Translations under genes and position numbers: made by a program | Shown here: positions 51,968 to 60,939 of the stretch, piece after piece | Layout of the letters: every line of letters begins with the position of its first letter | Numbering within the stretch: the stretch's first letter is position 1 | From: a bacterium | Lineage (GTDB): Bacteria; Planctomycetota; UBA1135; GCA-002686595 | Assembly: GCA_024226735.1 (NCBI GenBank) | Contig: JAAELL010000348.1 | Location: 22,569-86,568 of the forward strand | Length of the DNA: 64,000 nt | Direction of reading: 5' to 3' | Notes under the pieces: model-generated | Seen by the model: the letters and a program-made list of their open reading frames with translations, nothing else | Told to the model about the DNA's origin: nothing | Database searches by the model: none

Positions 51968-53025
51968 TCAGCCGTCGCCCCCTCCGACGCCGAGTGCGCG
52001 GTACAAGAACGCCAGGGCCGCGGACAGGTGCCGTCCTCCTCGCCGACCGTGACGAGCATCGCGGGGTACTCGACGCCAGGTTCGACGTTGTGGTAGAGCG
52101 AGTACGCGCGCAACACCTCGTCGTCGTCCGCGTTCTCGGACGAGCCGAAGTCCGGGACCGAGAACGTCGAGCCGGTGAACTCGTGGTAGCGCAGCATGTC
52201 GAGCTTGGGGACCTCGATCAGAGCGGCGGCAAAGAGATCGGGTCGCTGCATGCTGACGGTGGCCGCGAGGATGCCGCTCACGCTGCCCCCGTCGGCCACG
52301 AGGAGATCGGGCGAGGTGTATCCCGCTTCGCACAGCCACTCGCCCGTGGCGATCATGTCACCGATCCCGACTGGCTTGTTGCGGCGCTTGCCGGCGTTTG
52401 CCCAGTCGTCGCCGTACTCCCCGCCGCCGCGGATCCCGGGCAGCGCATAGAGGCCGCCGCGCCCCATCCACACGACGAGGTGTGGCTGGTACCACGGGAA
52501 CGCGGCCCAGCCGAGCGCGCCGTACGCGTACATGTGCAGGGGCGCCGGCTCGCGCCGTGCGAGCACGTCCTCGCGGCCGGCTGCTCCGGGTCGTGCCGCA
52601 GCCGCGGTCTCCACGAGACCTCGTACTCGCCCGTGCGGACGTCGAGCCGGTACAGCGTCCCCGGGTCGAACAAGTACGAAGCGGTGAAGTACGCATGGTG
52701 CCCGTCGGGATCGTCGGCGAAGCCGCTGGTGTTGCCCGGCAGCTCGAGGTCGTAGAGGTGTTCGCCGTCGAGGCTGACGAAGCGGAAGCTCGGCCGGGCG
52801 TCGACCATGTACGTCATGCACAGGCGATCCGCGAAGGCGCTGACGTTCGTGAGGTTGTGCTCGGTCTGGGGGACGACCTCGTGCAGTGGGCATGTGGCAT
52901 CGTCCACGTGACGCGTGACCAAGCGCCCGCGGGGGGCGTCGCGCGTCGTGCGCAGGTAGAACACATTGCCCGTGTGGTGCTCGTACGCGTAGCGGTGCTC
53001 GCCTTCGCCCGCGTGCGCCGCCAGC
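51968..53025 (-). pseudogene. Prolyl oligopeptidase (S9) remnant
   Basis: Fragments in order on the minus strand: beta-propeller part (HTGNVFYLRTTRDAPRGRL through RTGEYEVSW), then a frame change near 52610 into PAPLHMYAYGALGWAAFPWY, LYALPGIRGGGEYGDDWANA and the serine region VADGGSVSGILAA. The frame breaks again at GEEDGTCP. The last residues (ALAFLYRALGVGGGDG and a stop at 51968) lie in a further frame. The catalytic His region is missing. The 5' end stops abruptly at about 53025 against the sulfatase fragment on the other strand. Confidence 0.65.
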
Positions 53026-53032
53026 TACAACG

Positions 53033-53672
53033 CCGTGACCAGCGCTACATCAAGGACTACCTGCGTTGCGTCGCCGCGCTCGATGACAGCCTCGGTGAGG
53101 TGCTCGCCTACCTCGACCGCACGGGGCTCGCGGACGACACGGTCGTCATCTACACCTCCGATCAGGGTTTCTTTCTCGGCGAGCACGGCTGGTACGACGA
53201 GCGCTGGATGTACGAGCCGTCCCTGCGCACGCCGTTGATCGTCCGCTGGCCGGGCGTGAAGCGGCCGGGCAGCACCGCGGACGAGCTGGTCCAGAACATC
53301 GACATGGCGCCGACGTTCCTCGACCTCGCCGGCGTCGCCGACAGGCCGGCGATGCACGGCGCGAGCCTGGTGCCGCTCTTGCGCGGAGAGCACCCCGAAC
53401 AGTGGCGCGATGCCGTCAATTACCCCTACCACCAGCAGGACTCCAGTCGAGCGTCGCACACGGCCGCGCGGCATTGCGGGATCCGTACCGCGCGTCACAA
53501 ATCGATGCACGTGTACGACCACGACGTATGGGAGCTGTACGACCTCGAGGAGGATCCGGACGAGATGCGCAACCTGGGTGGAGCCGAGGAGCACGCCGAG
53601 CTCCAGGCGCGGCTCGAGCGTCGCCTGCACGCGTTGCGCGAGGAGTATGCGGACGCGGCCCCGGTGAAGTGA
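53033..53672 (+). pseudogene. C-terminal half of a sulfatase
   Basis: Begins in the middle of a sulfatase (RYIKDYLRCVAALDDSLGEV) with no start codon or N-terminal catalytic part. It continues intact through VVIYTSDQGFFLGEHGWYD, RTPLIVRWPGV, QNIDMAPTFLDLAGV and the C-terminus VWELYDLEEDPDEMRNL to its stop. It is joined head to head with the truncated oligopeptidase remnant, so a rearrangement removed the 5' halves of both genes. Confidence 0.7.
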
Positions 53673-53769
53673 GGTGGGCGCCTCGCGGCCGAGGGCGAGC
53701 GCGAGTAGGCTGGGGGACTCGGCCCTGGTCGACCCAGGCTCTCGGCTCCGCTCATCCGTGCTCGACACC

Positions 53770-54963
53770 ATGCGATACCTGCTCCGATCGTCGTTCATCC
53801 TGGCTCTCGTCCACGCGGCTCCCGCGAACGCTCAGACCGTCCTGCACTACTGGGACTTCGAATCGACGACCGACGTCGTCGGGGGCGTCCCGACGAGTGC
53901 CGTCGGCGTTCCCGACCTGAGCTTGCACCCGACCTACGGCGAGGCGTATTCCGGCTCGAGCCAGTCACTCAACTCGATCTCGGGCGGGACGAGCGCCGGT
54001 GGCGGCTTCCTCGAGGCTGACGTGTTCGCCGGTGGCGTGCCCGTCGCGCTCGATTTCGGTACGTCGAACTTCGCGATCAGCTACTGGTCGTACAACCCGA
54101 ACGATGGCGACGCGCGTGGCCCGCGTATTTTCGACTGCCTGCCCGGGACCTCGACCGGGTTCCAGCTCGGCACGAACACGAGCGGCAACTGGAACATGCG
54201 CATGGACGACGACCAGGGCGTGGCCGTGACCACGTCCTCGGCGGGCCTCATGCAGGCCACGGACCGCTGGACGCACGTCTCGATCAACGTCGACCGTGGG
54301 AACGGTCAGCTCTCGATCTACTTCGACGGTGGCCTGCAGGCGTTCGTGCCGCTGGTGGACTCCGGCACGCCACTGACGGGGATGGTGTTCCCCGAGATGG
54401 ACCTGGAGATCGGCGTGATCAACGGCGGATCCTCCGCGGGACAGTCCCAGGACGCCGGCCTCGATGACCTCGCCTTCTACGACGCGCTGCTCGGCGGCGC
54501 GGACATCCTCGGGCTGGCGAACGGCACGCTGACGCCGTTGAGCTTCGCGGACATCGGTCAGTCGTACTGTGGCCCCGCGGTCCCCAATTCGAGCGGCCTC
54601 GCCGCGGAGATCATGGGCGCCGGGAGCGCGACCGCGGCGAACAACAACCTGTTCCTGACGGCGACTCAGTTGCCCGTCGGCCAGTTCGGCTACTTCATCG
54701 CCGGCCAGACGCAGGGCTCGTTCACGCCGCCCGGAAGCCAGGGCGTGATCTGCCTGACCGGCAACATCGGCCGGTACCACGGCGTGCCCGACATCATTTC
54801 TGGGCCGACGGGGAGCCTGCAGGTCGACCTGAACGCGATACCCGTCAATCCGCCTCAGCCGGCGCTCGCGGGGGAGACCTGGAACTTCCAGTGTTGGTTC
54901 CGCGACAACAACCCGGCGTTGACGTCGAATTTCACCGACGGGCTCTCGGTCACTTTTCAGTAG
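53770..54963 (+). CDS. Secreted LamG/concanavalin-like protein
   Basis: A 397-residue protein with a signal peptide (about 1-22, HAAPANAQ). Residues about 25-255 form a LamG/pentraxin-like beta-sandwich (LHYWDFEST, FAISYWSYNPND, RWTHVSINVDR, LSIYFDGG, GLDDLAFYDALL) that in homologues binds glycans or calcium. The last about 120 residues repeat the module of the kelch protein, including GQFGYFIAGQTQGSFTPPGS, LTGNIGRYH, WNFQCWFRDNN and NFTDGLSVTF. It is isolated between a pseudogene and a transposase remnant. ATG 53770 gives the signal peptide start. Confidence 0.8.
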   Translation: MRYLLRSSFILALVHAAPANAQTVLHYWDFESTTDVVGGVPTSAVGVPDLSLHPTYGEAYSGSSQSLNSISGGTSAGGGFLEADVFAGGVPVALDFGTSNFAISYWSYNPNDGDARGPRIFDCLPGTSTGFQLGTNTSGNWNMRMDDDQGVAVTTSSAGLMQATDRWTHVSINVDRGNGQLSIYFDGGLQAFVPLVDSGTPLTGMVFPEMDLEIGVINGGSSAGQSQDAGLDDLAFYDALLGGADILGLANGTLTPLSFADIGQSYCGPAVPNSSGLAAEIMGAGSATAANNNLFLTATQLPVGQFGYFIAGQTQGSFTPPGSQGVICLTGNIGRYHGVPDIISGPTGSLQVDLNAIPVNPPQPALAGETWNFQCWFRDNNPALTSNFTDGLSVTFQ

Positions 54964-55078
54964 CGGTCGCGGGCTAGTCCCGACGTTTTCAAGAGGGCGC
55001 GGCTCCTCAATACCCATCTGGGGAGCGCGGGAAGGGCTGGCACGGCCACTGGCCGTTCGCCAGGATGGCTGGACTGGC

Positions 55079-55567
55079 ATGCGTGACCTGATCCTCGCAC
55101 TGCTCGCCACGCTGCGGTCGGGAGTGCGCTCGCGGCGGGAACTGGTGCTTGAGAACCTCGCTCTGCGGCAGCAGCTCGCGGTTCTCCGTCGCACGATGCC
55201 CAAGCCCCGTTTGCGAGACTCGGACAGGCTGTTCTGGATCGCCATGGCCCGCTTCTCGCCGCGATGGCGAGAGCTGATCGCGATCGTCCAGCCAGCGACG
55301 GTCGTGGGGTGGCACCGGAAGGGAGTCGAACGCCTGATCGGCTCCATTCGACGCGAGTGCACGGATCACGTGATCGTCCTCAACGAGCGGCACCTGCATC
55401 GGATTCTCGGTCGTTACGTGGACTACTACAATCGATCTCGCACTCACATGTCGATCGGTAAGGATGCGCCCGCGGCCCGAGCCGTCGAGGCGCCCGAGAT
55501 GGGGAAGGTTCGATCCATCCCGAAGGTCGGTGGCCTCCATCACCGCTACACCAGGAAAGCGGCTTGA
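55079..55567 (+). pseudogene. Integrase-type transposase with internal deletion
   Basis: A 162-residue frame whose N-terminus (ELVLENLALRQQLAVLRR, WRELIAIVQPATVVGWHRKG) and C-terminus (RLIGSIRRECTDHVIVLNER, YYNRSRTHMSIGKDAP, PKVGGLHHRYTRKAA) match a common IS3/IS481-like DDE transposase. The central part of about 190 residues, with the first two acidic catalytic residues, is deleted in frame at GWHRKG/VERLIG. No terminal inverted repeats are evident nearby. Confidence 0.7.
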
Positions 55568-55656
55568 TGCCGCTCAGATGCGTTTTGAGGAGGGCCGGAC
55601 ATTCCGGGTGGTGTTCGCCCCGCGAATCCGGTTGAGATCCCGGCGGGCGGCAACTG

Positions 55657-55956
55657 ATGACTGGTTTGCTCGTCGATCTAGAGAGCTGGTTTGCGAGCCA
55701 TTGCGATGGCGATTGGGAGCACGGATGGGGCGTGCGTATCAACACGCTCGATACTCCGGGCTGGTCGGTAGACATCGACCTAGCAGGGACCGCTCTTTCA
55801 CGTCAGGCGTTGAGCCGAATCCAGGAGGAGCGAGAGGAGCACGATTGGATTCACTGCTGGGTCGATGGGGAGCCACTCATGTCAGAGTCGGCAATGCGCC
55901 TGCAATCAATCGGAGTCCCATCAATGAGTTTGTGGCGTGGATTCAAGGTACGCTAA
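55657..55956 (+). CDS. Imm53-like immunity protein, possibly frameshifted
   Basis: A 99-residue protein resembling immunity protein 53: LESWFASHCDGDWEHGWGV, NTLDTPGWSVDIDLAGT and EHDWIHCWV are the family blocks. The end (SESAMRLQSIGVPSMSL) does not fit, whereas another frame from about 55885 reads GNAPAINRSPINEFVAWIQG, which looks like the family's C-terminal helix. A frameshift near 55885 is therefore possible. Imm53 proteins protect against polymorphic toxins; no toxin gene is adjacent. Confidence 0.55.
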   Translation: MTGLLVDLESWFASHCDGDWEHGWGVRINTLDTPGWSVDIDLAGTALSRQALSRIQEEREEHDWIHCWVDGEPLMSESAMRLQSIGVPSMSLWRGFKVR

Positions 55957-55984
55957 CGCCTCGTCCAACCAACCAGAGGCCACC

Positions 55985-57343
55985 ATGCTTCGCTTGCCGC
56001 TCACTCTGCTCGTCGTCTTCGCCGTCCCTGTTCACGCCCAGCAGGTGTTCGTGGAGGTGGAACCGAACGAGGACAAGCCGAGCGCATCGCTAGCCGATTG
56101 CATCTCCGACGGTGACCTGGTCACCGGCTGGGTGTGCGGTTCGGGCTGCCCGCCACCGGGCGACCGGGACCTGTATCGCGTCACGAGCTGTGACGACGTG
56201 CCGGGCATCTACCGCCACCGGCTCGAGATGTCGTTCAGCGGCCCGGCCCTCCCGCGCCTGTTGGGCCGCACGCAATCGAACGGTGTCGTCGACGAGCTCT
56301 CGGACGTCACGCTTCAGGAGGGTACGAACGCCACTGTCCCGCAGCGCTTCAATCAGTGGTACGGGTTCGGCAAGCAGGAGGAGGTGTACTACGACGTCGG
56401 CATGCCCAGCTTCAACCGCAACCCCTGGCAGTCGCCCGTCACCGTCACGCCGGTGACCCCGACGCCCGTGCCGGGAACCTTCCTGCCGGGCACGATCACG
56501 ATCCACACGCTAGGGCTCGGTCATGGCACCAACACGGAGCTTTGGGTCTACGACGGCGACTACAACGCGATTCCGGGGTACGGCAACGACGACATCATTC
56601 AGAACCTGCAGGAGCAATCACGTCTGACGCGCACGTACGGACCCGGGACCTACACGCTCGCGTTGTCCGACTACAACCTCGCGAACAACCTCGCCTCGCC
56701 ACCCGAGGACGACATGCGCGCGGGCCGGGTGCTAGACTTCCCGAACCTCGTCGCTTGCTCGAGCGCGGAGTTTCCGCTGGACGTGACCTTCCAGATCACC
56801 GACGGGAATACGACCGTGACGATGCCTGCGATGAAGCCGGGTCCGTACGACGTCCTCTGGTTCGAGTTCACCGTGGCGGGCGCTCCGGGCTCTACCTCCT
56901 TTTGTCCAGGCGACGGCAGCCAGCTCCCATGTCCTTGCGCGAACGAGAGCGTTCCCGGCAACGGGGAGGGGTGTCGCAACGCAACGGGATTCGGCGGCTT
57001 GCTGCTCGCATCCGGCACGACGGGCGTCACGAGCGACGATCTCCTCTTGCATGCGACCCACCTCACTCCGGGTGGCACGACGCTCCTGTTCGCCTCCATG
57101 CAACCGCAGAGCACTGCACTGCAGGTCGGCGACGGACTCTTGTGCATCGCACCGCCGCTCGTACGCATGTCGTTCGCTGCGGCGGACAGCACCGGGACGC
57201 TGTCGTGGGGCCCCGGCCTCGCCGTGACCGCGGGCTGGGCGGCCGGCGACATCGTCCACCTGCAGGCGGCCTATCGCTCGACCGGACCGTGCGGCACGGG
57301 GTTCTTGTTCACGAACGGGGTCGCGGTGACGCTGACGCCCTAG
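55985..57343 (+). CDS. Secreted protein with cysteine-containing C-terminal module
   Basis: A 452-residue protein with a signal peptide (about 1-18, PVHAQQ). The middle (about 20-300) is beta-rich, with VEPNEDKPSASLADC resembling the opening of pre-peptidase-type domains and an LWVYDGDYNAIPG stretch. The C-terminal module begins FCPGDGSQLPCPCANES and ends with TNGVAVTLTP. I have seen this ending in secreted planctomycete proteins. The stop codon lies in the CTAG of the inverted-repeat element that follows. The function is unknown. Confidence 0.72.
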   Translation: MLRLPLTLLVVFAVPVHAQQVFVEVEPNEDKPSASLADCISDGDLVTGWVCGSGCPPPGDRDLYRVTSCDDVPGIYRHRLEMSFSGPALPRLLGRTQSNGVVDELSDVTLQEGTNATVPQRFNQWYGFGKQEEVYYDVGMPSFNRNPWQSPVTVTPVTPTPVPGTFLPGTITIHTLGLGHGTNTELWVYDGDYNAIPGYGNDDIIQNLQEQSRLTRTYGPGTYTLALSDYNLANNLASPPEDDMRAGRVLDFPNLVACSSAEFPLDVTFQITDGNTTVTMPAMKPGPYDVLWFEFTVAGAPGSTSFCPGDGSQLPCPCANESVPGNGEGCRNATGFGGLLLASGTTGVTSDDLLLHATHLTPGGTTLLFASMQPQSTALQVGDGLLCIAPPLVRMSFAAADSTGTLSWGPGLAVTAGWAAGDIVHLQAAYRSTGPCGTGFLFTNGVAVTLTP

Positions 57344-57525
57344 TGGTGTGATTCACTCTTGTGCGGCATTTTGGTCGGCCCGTACCCGCCCGCTGCGGCG
57401 TTGCGCCTCCTCCGACCAATCCCAGTATCACCGTATTGGCAGAGGAGTCGCGTCGTCGGCGCGCCTTGCATCCCATCCCGTACGAACCGCCGATCATGCC
57501 CCATCAGAGTGAATCACACCACTAG
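57340..57525. mobile_element. CTAG-bounded inverted-repeat element, copy 2
   Basis: A 186-bp element with CTAGTGGTGTGATTCACTCT at the left and its reverse complement at the right; the inner arms are only partly complementary (TTGTGCGGCATTTTGGTCGG against GATGGGGCATGATCGGCGG). The core CGACCAATCCCAGTATCACC continues as GTATTGGCAG and is shared with copy 4. The CTAG of its left end supplies the stop codon of the preceding gene. The left half matches copy 1's right half in reverse. Confidence 0.85.
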
Positions 57526-57556
57526 ACTGCGGCGCTACTGGCCGAGGAAGAAAGTC

Positions 57557-59650
57557 ATGTCACGTCACGAGAACACGCACACTCAGCTTCTACTCATCTC
57601 GATTGCGGTCGCCGCCCTAGCGGCCTGCAGCTCCACCGGCGCCGGGGCGCGCTCCGCGGGCACGGACCTCGACGCGCGATTCGAGGTGAAGGATGACTCG
57701 GGCGCTGACTCGCCGATCGCCGAGCCGATCGCGGCCGCGAATGCGGCGATCGATGCGATCGTGGCCATCCCCGACGGAGAGCGCACGTACGCGAACACGC
57801 TCTTCGCTCTCGACGGCGTCGTCGCGACGTTCTTCAACGATGCGCGGATGACCGGCTTCCTCTCGCAGGTCTCGACGGACAGCGACGAGCGTGACCGCGG
57901 ACGCGCCGCATCGGCGGACCTCAGCGACTGGTTCACCCTGCTCAACAAGCGCGAGGATCTGTTCGAGGCCGTCACGACGTTCTCCTCGACGGGCCCCGAC
58001 CTCGATCCGGTCGAACAGCGCTACCTCGACGTGACGCTGCGCGACTTCCGTCGCGAGGGAATGGAGCTCTCGGCCGAGGATCGAGCGCGGCTACTCGAAG
58101 TCGATCGCGAGCTGAACGTGCTCGGCATCGAGTTCAGCAAGAACATCGCCGACGACGAGACGATCGTGGTCTTGTCGCCGGACGACTTGCGCGGGACGCC
58201 GCAGGCCTTCCTGGACGGCCTGCCGCAGTCCGGCGGCTTGTACCTCTTGCCGGTGAAGGGCGCCGCGCTCGGCCGCGTGCTGGGCTTCTGCGAGAACGGG
58301 GAGACGCGCAAGAAGGTCGCGATCGCCGCGAGTCGCCGCGCGGGGACGAAGAACGTCGACATCCTCGAGAAGATGATCCTCCTGCGCAGTGAGAAGGCGC
58401 AGCTCCTGGGCTACGCCCACATCGCCGACTTCCAAACCGAGACGCGCATGGCGGGGTCGGCCGACGCCGTGTGGGCGTTCTACGACGAGCTGCGTCCCAA
58501 GCTGCGCCTCAAGGCCGAGCAGGACTTCTCCGAGTACCAGGCCGCCAAGCGCCAGCACACCCAAGACCCCAACGCCCAACTGCAGACGTGGGATCTCTCA
58601 TTCTACAAGAACTGGCTCCTGCGCGAGCGCTACGCCGTCGACTCGGAGAAGGTGCGTGAGTACTTCCCGATCGAAGCCGTGACCGAGGGGCTGTTCGGCG
58701 TGACCCAGGATCTGTACGGCCTGCGCTACGTCGACATCACCGATCGTGCGCGCTCGGACGGTCGCCCGATGTGGCATGAGGACGTGAAGCTGTACGAGGT
58801 CTGGGATCGGGACTCCGGCACGCTGTTCGGCGAGTTCTACACCGACCTCCACCCACGTCCGAACAAGTACAGCCACGCCGCGCAGTTCCCGTTACGCCTG
58901 CGCAAGCGCTGGGCCGACGGCACTCTGACTCGCCCCCTCGTCGCGCTCGTCTGCAACTTCACCAAGCCGACGAACGATCGTCCGGCTCTGCTCAGCCACG
59001 ACGAGGTGGAGACCTACTTCCACGAGTTCGGCCACTGCCTGCACAGCATTCTGTCCGAGTCGGACCTCTCGAACTTTGCCGGGACTCAGGTCGCCCGAGA
59101 CTTTGTCGAGGCGCCGTCACAGATGTTCGAGAACTGGATCTGGGACGCGGACGTGCTCGGACGCTTCAGCCGCCACTACCAGACGGGCGAGCAGCTACCG
59201 GCCGACGTCTTGCGTGGCATGATCGCCGCCAAGAACCTCGGTTCGGGCCTCTCGGCGGAGAGCCAGGTCTTCCTGGGCGTGATGGACATGCGCTTCCACA
59301 CCGACGCGGACGGAGTCGTCGACACGACCGCGGTGCGCAGGGAAGTCTACGCGGACACGCGCACGTTCGAGGCGCTCCCCAACTTGTTCAGCCAGGCCTC
59401 GTTCGGGCACATGGTCGGCTATCACGCGGGCTACTACGGCTACCTGTGGTCCCTCGTCTACGCCCAGGACATGTTCAGCCGGTTCCGCGAAGGCGGAGAC
59501 ATCATGAGCCCCGCTCTCGGCAAGGAGTACCGCGACAAGGTGCTGTCGCGCGGCGGGACGCGCGACGAGATCGATCTCGTGCGCGACTTCCTTGGCCGCG
59601 AACCGAACTCGGACGCCTTTCTCGAGCACCTGGGCCTGCGCGGCGAGTAG
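57557..59650 (+). CDS. M3 family (thimet oligopeptidase-like) zinc metallopeptidase
   Basis: A 697-residue peptidase with a lipoprotein signal (LLISIAVAALAACSS, Cys near residue 24), so it should act outside the cytoplasm. The zinc site is HEFGH at 489-493, with the third ligand Glu in FVEAPSQMFENW about 25 residues later, and the C-terminal FGHMVGYHAGYYGYLWS is typical. Length fits oligopeptidase A/thimet-type M3A enzymes that degrade short peptides. ATG at 57557 has GAGGAAG upstream. It starts 31 bases after the inverted-repeat element. Confidence 0.92.
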   Translation: MSRHENTHTQLLLISIAVAALAACSSTGAGARSAGTDLDARFEVKDDSGADSPIAEPIAAANAAIDAIVAIPDGERTYANTLFALDGVVATFFNDARMTGFLSQVSTDSDERDRGRAASADLSDWFTLLNKREDLFEAVTTFSSTGPDLDPVEQRYLDVTLRDFRREGMELSAEDRARLLEVDRELNVLGIEFSKNIADDETIVVLSPDDLRGTPQAFLDGLPQSGGLYLLPVKGAALGRVLGFCENGETRKKVAIAASRRAGTKNVDILEKMILLRSEKAQLLGYAHIADFQTETRMAGSADAVWAFYDELRPKLRLKAEQDFSEYQAAKRQHTQDPNAQLQTWDLSFYKNWLLRERYAVDSEKVREYFPIEAVTEGLFGVTQDLYGLRYVDITDRARSDGRPMWHEDVKLYEVWDRDSGTLFGEFYTDLHPRPNKYSHAAQFPLRLRKRWADGTLTRPLVALVCNFTKPTNDRPALLSHDEVETYFHEFGHCLHSILSESDLSNFAGTQVARDFVEAPSQMFENWIWDADVLGRFSRHYQTGEQLPADVLRGMIAAKNLGSGLSAESQVFLGVMDMRFHTDADGVVDTTAVRREVYADTRTFEALPNLFSQASFGHMVGYHAGYYGYLWSLVYAQDMFSRFREGGDIMSPALGKEYRDKVLSRGGTRDEIDLVRDFLGREPNSDAFLEHLGLRGE

Positions 59651-59669
59651 TCGTCGCGACACGCCTCGT

Positions 59670-60938
59670 TCAGTCGCCGCCGAACACGTCCAGCTCGTAC
59701 AGCGTCTTCCCGTCCTTGTCCTGGAACCGGGCGGTCAGCCGCGGCGGATCGGCCGACGCGTCGATCAACAGGAAGCTCTGGTCGACGCCCATGTCCTTCA
59801 AGAGACCCGGGTGCGGCGCGTTCGCCGCTTCGATTACGAAGTTCGCGAGTGGGCTCGAGATGAGCTCGACGAGGTCGTAGCCGACGACGTCGCGTGTCGC
59901 GTGCCGCACGGCGCGCGAACGGTGGATGTCGCCGCCGACGAGCACGACACCCTCGATCTTGTTCTCGCCCAGGTACGCGAACAGCGCGGCGCGCTCGTGC
60001 GGGTAGTGTGCCCAGTGATCGGTCTTGAACGGTCGCGTCGCGCCGTTCCAGATCATGCCGCTGGCGAGGATCTTGAAGGTCGCCGTCGAAGCGGCGAGGC
60101 GCTCTTTCAGCCACGCCCACTGCTGTGAGCCGAGTAGGGTCGGCTTGTCCGCGTCGACGAACGACGGCTCGGTCGCCGCGAACCAGCGGGTGTCGAGTAG
60201 GAACACCTCGACGGGGCCCGCGCGGAAGCTGGTGTAGACGCCCTCACCGCCTTCGCCCAGGCTCGGGTTGGCGTGGTACAGGCCAAAGGTGTCCCGCGCT
60301 CCCTCCTTTTCGGGTAGCAGACCGTTCGTGTCGTTGCGCCCGAAGTCGTGATCGTCCCACGTCGCGTAGACCGGCAAGTGCGGCATGAGGGACTTCAGCT
60401 CGGGGACCGAGTAGAAAGCGCGGTAGCGCTCGCGCTGCACCTTCGGATCCGTGCTGTCGATGTACGGCATGTCGCCCAGCATCACGACGGCCTCGGCGCC
60501 GGCCTCGCGCATTCGGGTCCAGACCGGCTGGTTGGGGAAGCGCCGATCGTCGGCGCAGGAGGCGAAGGCCAGCCGCACCGTTTCGGCGTCCTTTGCCGGT
60601 GTCTCGAAGGCGAACGACTCGGTGCTCGGGCCCGGTCGGTCGCGTTCGCCCGAACGGACCTGGTAGCGATAGGCGCTACCGGGCTTGAGCCCTTCGAGGG
60701 TCCACGTGACGCACAGGTCGTTCGCAGAGGCCGCTTGCGCGTTGACGACCCGCGTATCGGGATGAGCTTCCGTGCTGAGCTCGATCCAGAGCTCGCCCGC
60801 CTCCAGCGCGCGCGCCCAGACGCGAACGCTGGTCGGGGTCAGCGTCCCGAGCATCGGGCCGTGGGTGATCGGCGAAGCGGCATCGTCCTGGGGCGCTTGG
60901 CCGACAGCGAGAGCAAGGATGCAGAGAGTGTTTTTCAT
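59670..60938 (-). CDS. PhoD-like alkaline phosphatase
   Basis: A 422-residue secreted phosphatase with a signal peptide (about 1-22). A fibronectin-like N-terminal domain (HGPMLGTLTPTSVRVWAR, about 25-110) precedes the metal-dependent core with FASCADD, VVMLGDMPYID, ATWDDHDFG and VGGDIHRSRA. These blocks are those of the PhoD family, which cleaves phosphomonoesters or phosphodiesters. It is exported and may help scavenge phosphate. It converges with the M3 peptidase gene and is one base from TerC's stop on the same strand. Confidence 0.9.
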   Translation of the reverse strand: MKNTLCILALAVGQAPQDDAASPITHGPMLGTLTPTSVRVWARALEAGELWIELSTEAHPDTRVVNAQAASANDLCVTWTLEGLKPGSAYRYQVRSGERDRPGPSTESFAFETPAKDAETVRLAFASCADDRRFPNQPVWTRMREAGAEAVVMLGDMPYIDSTDPKVQRERYRAFYSVPELKSLMPHLPVYATWDDHDFGRNDTNGLLPEKEGARDTFGLYHANPSLGEGGEGVYTSFRAGPVEVFLLDTRWFAATEPSFVDADKPTLLGSQQWAWLKERLAASTATFKILASGMIWNGATRPFKTDHWAHYPHERAALFAYLGENKIEGVVLVGGDIHRSRAVRHATRDVVGYDLVELISSPLANFVIEAANAPHPGLLKDMGVDQSFLLIDASADPPRLTARFQDKDGKTLYELDVFGGD

Positions 60939-60939
60939 G

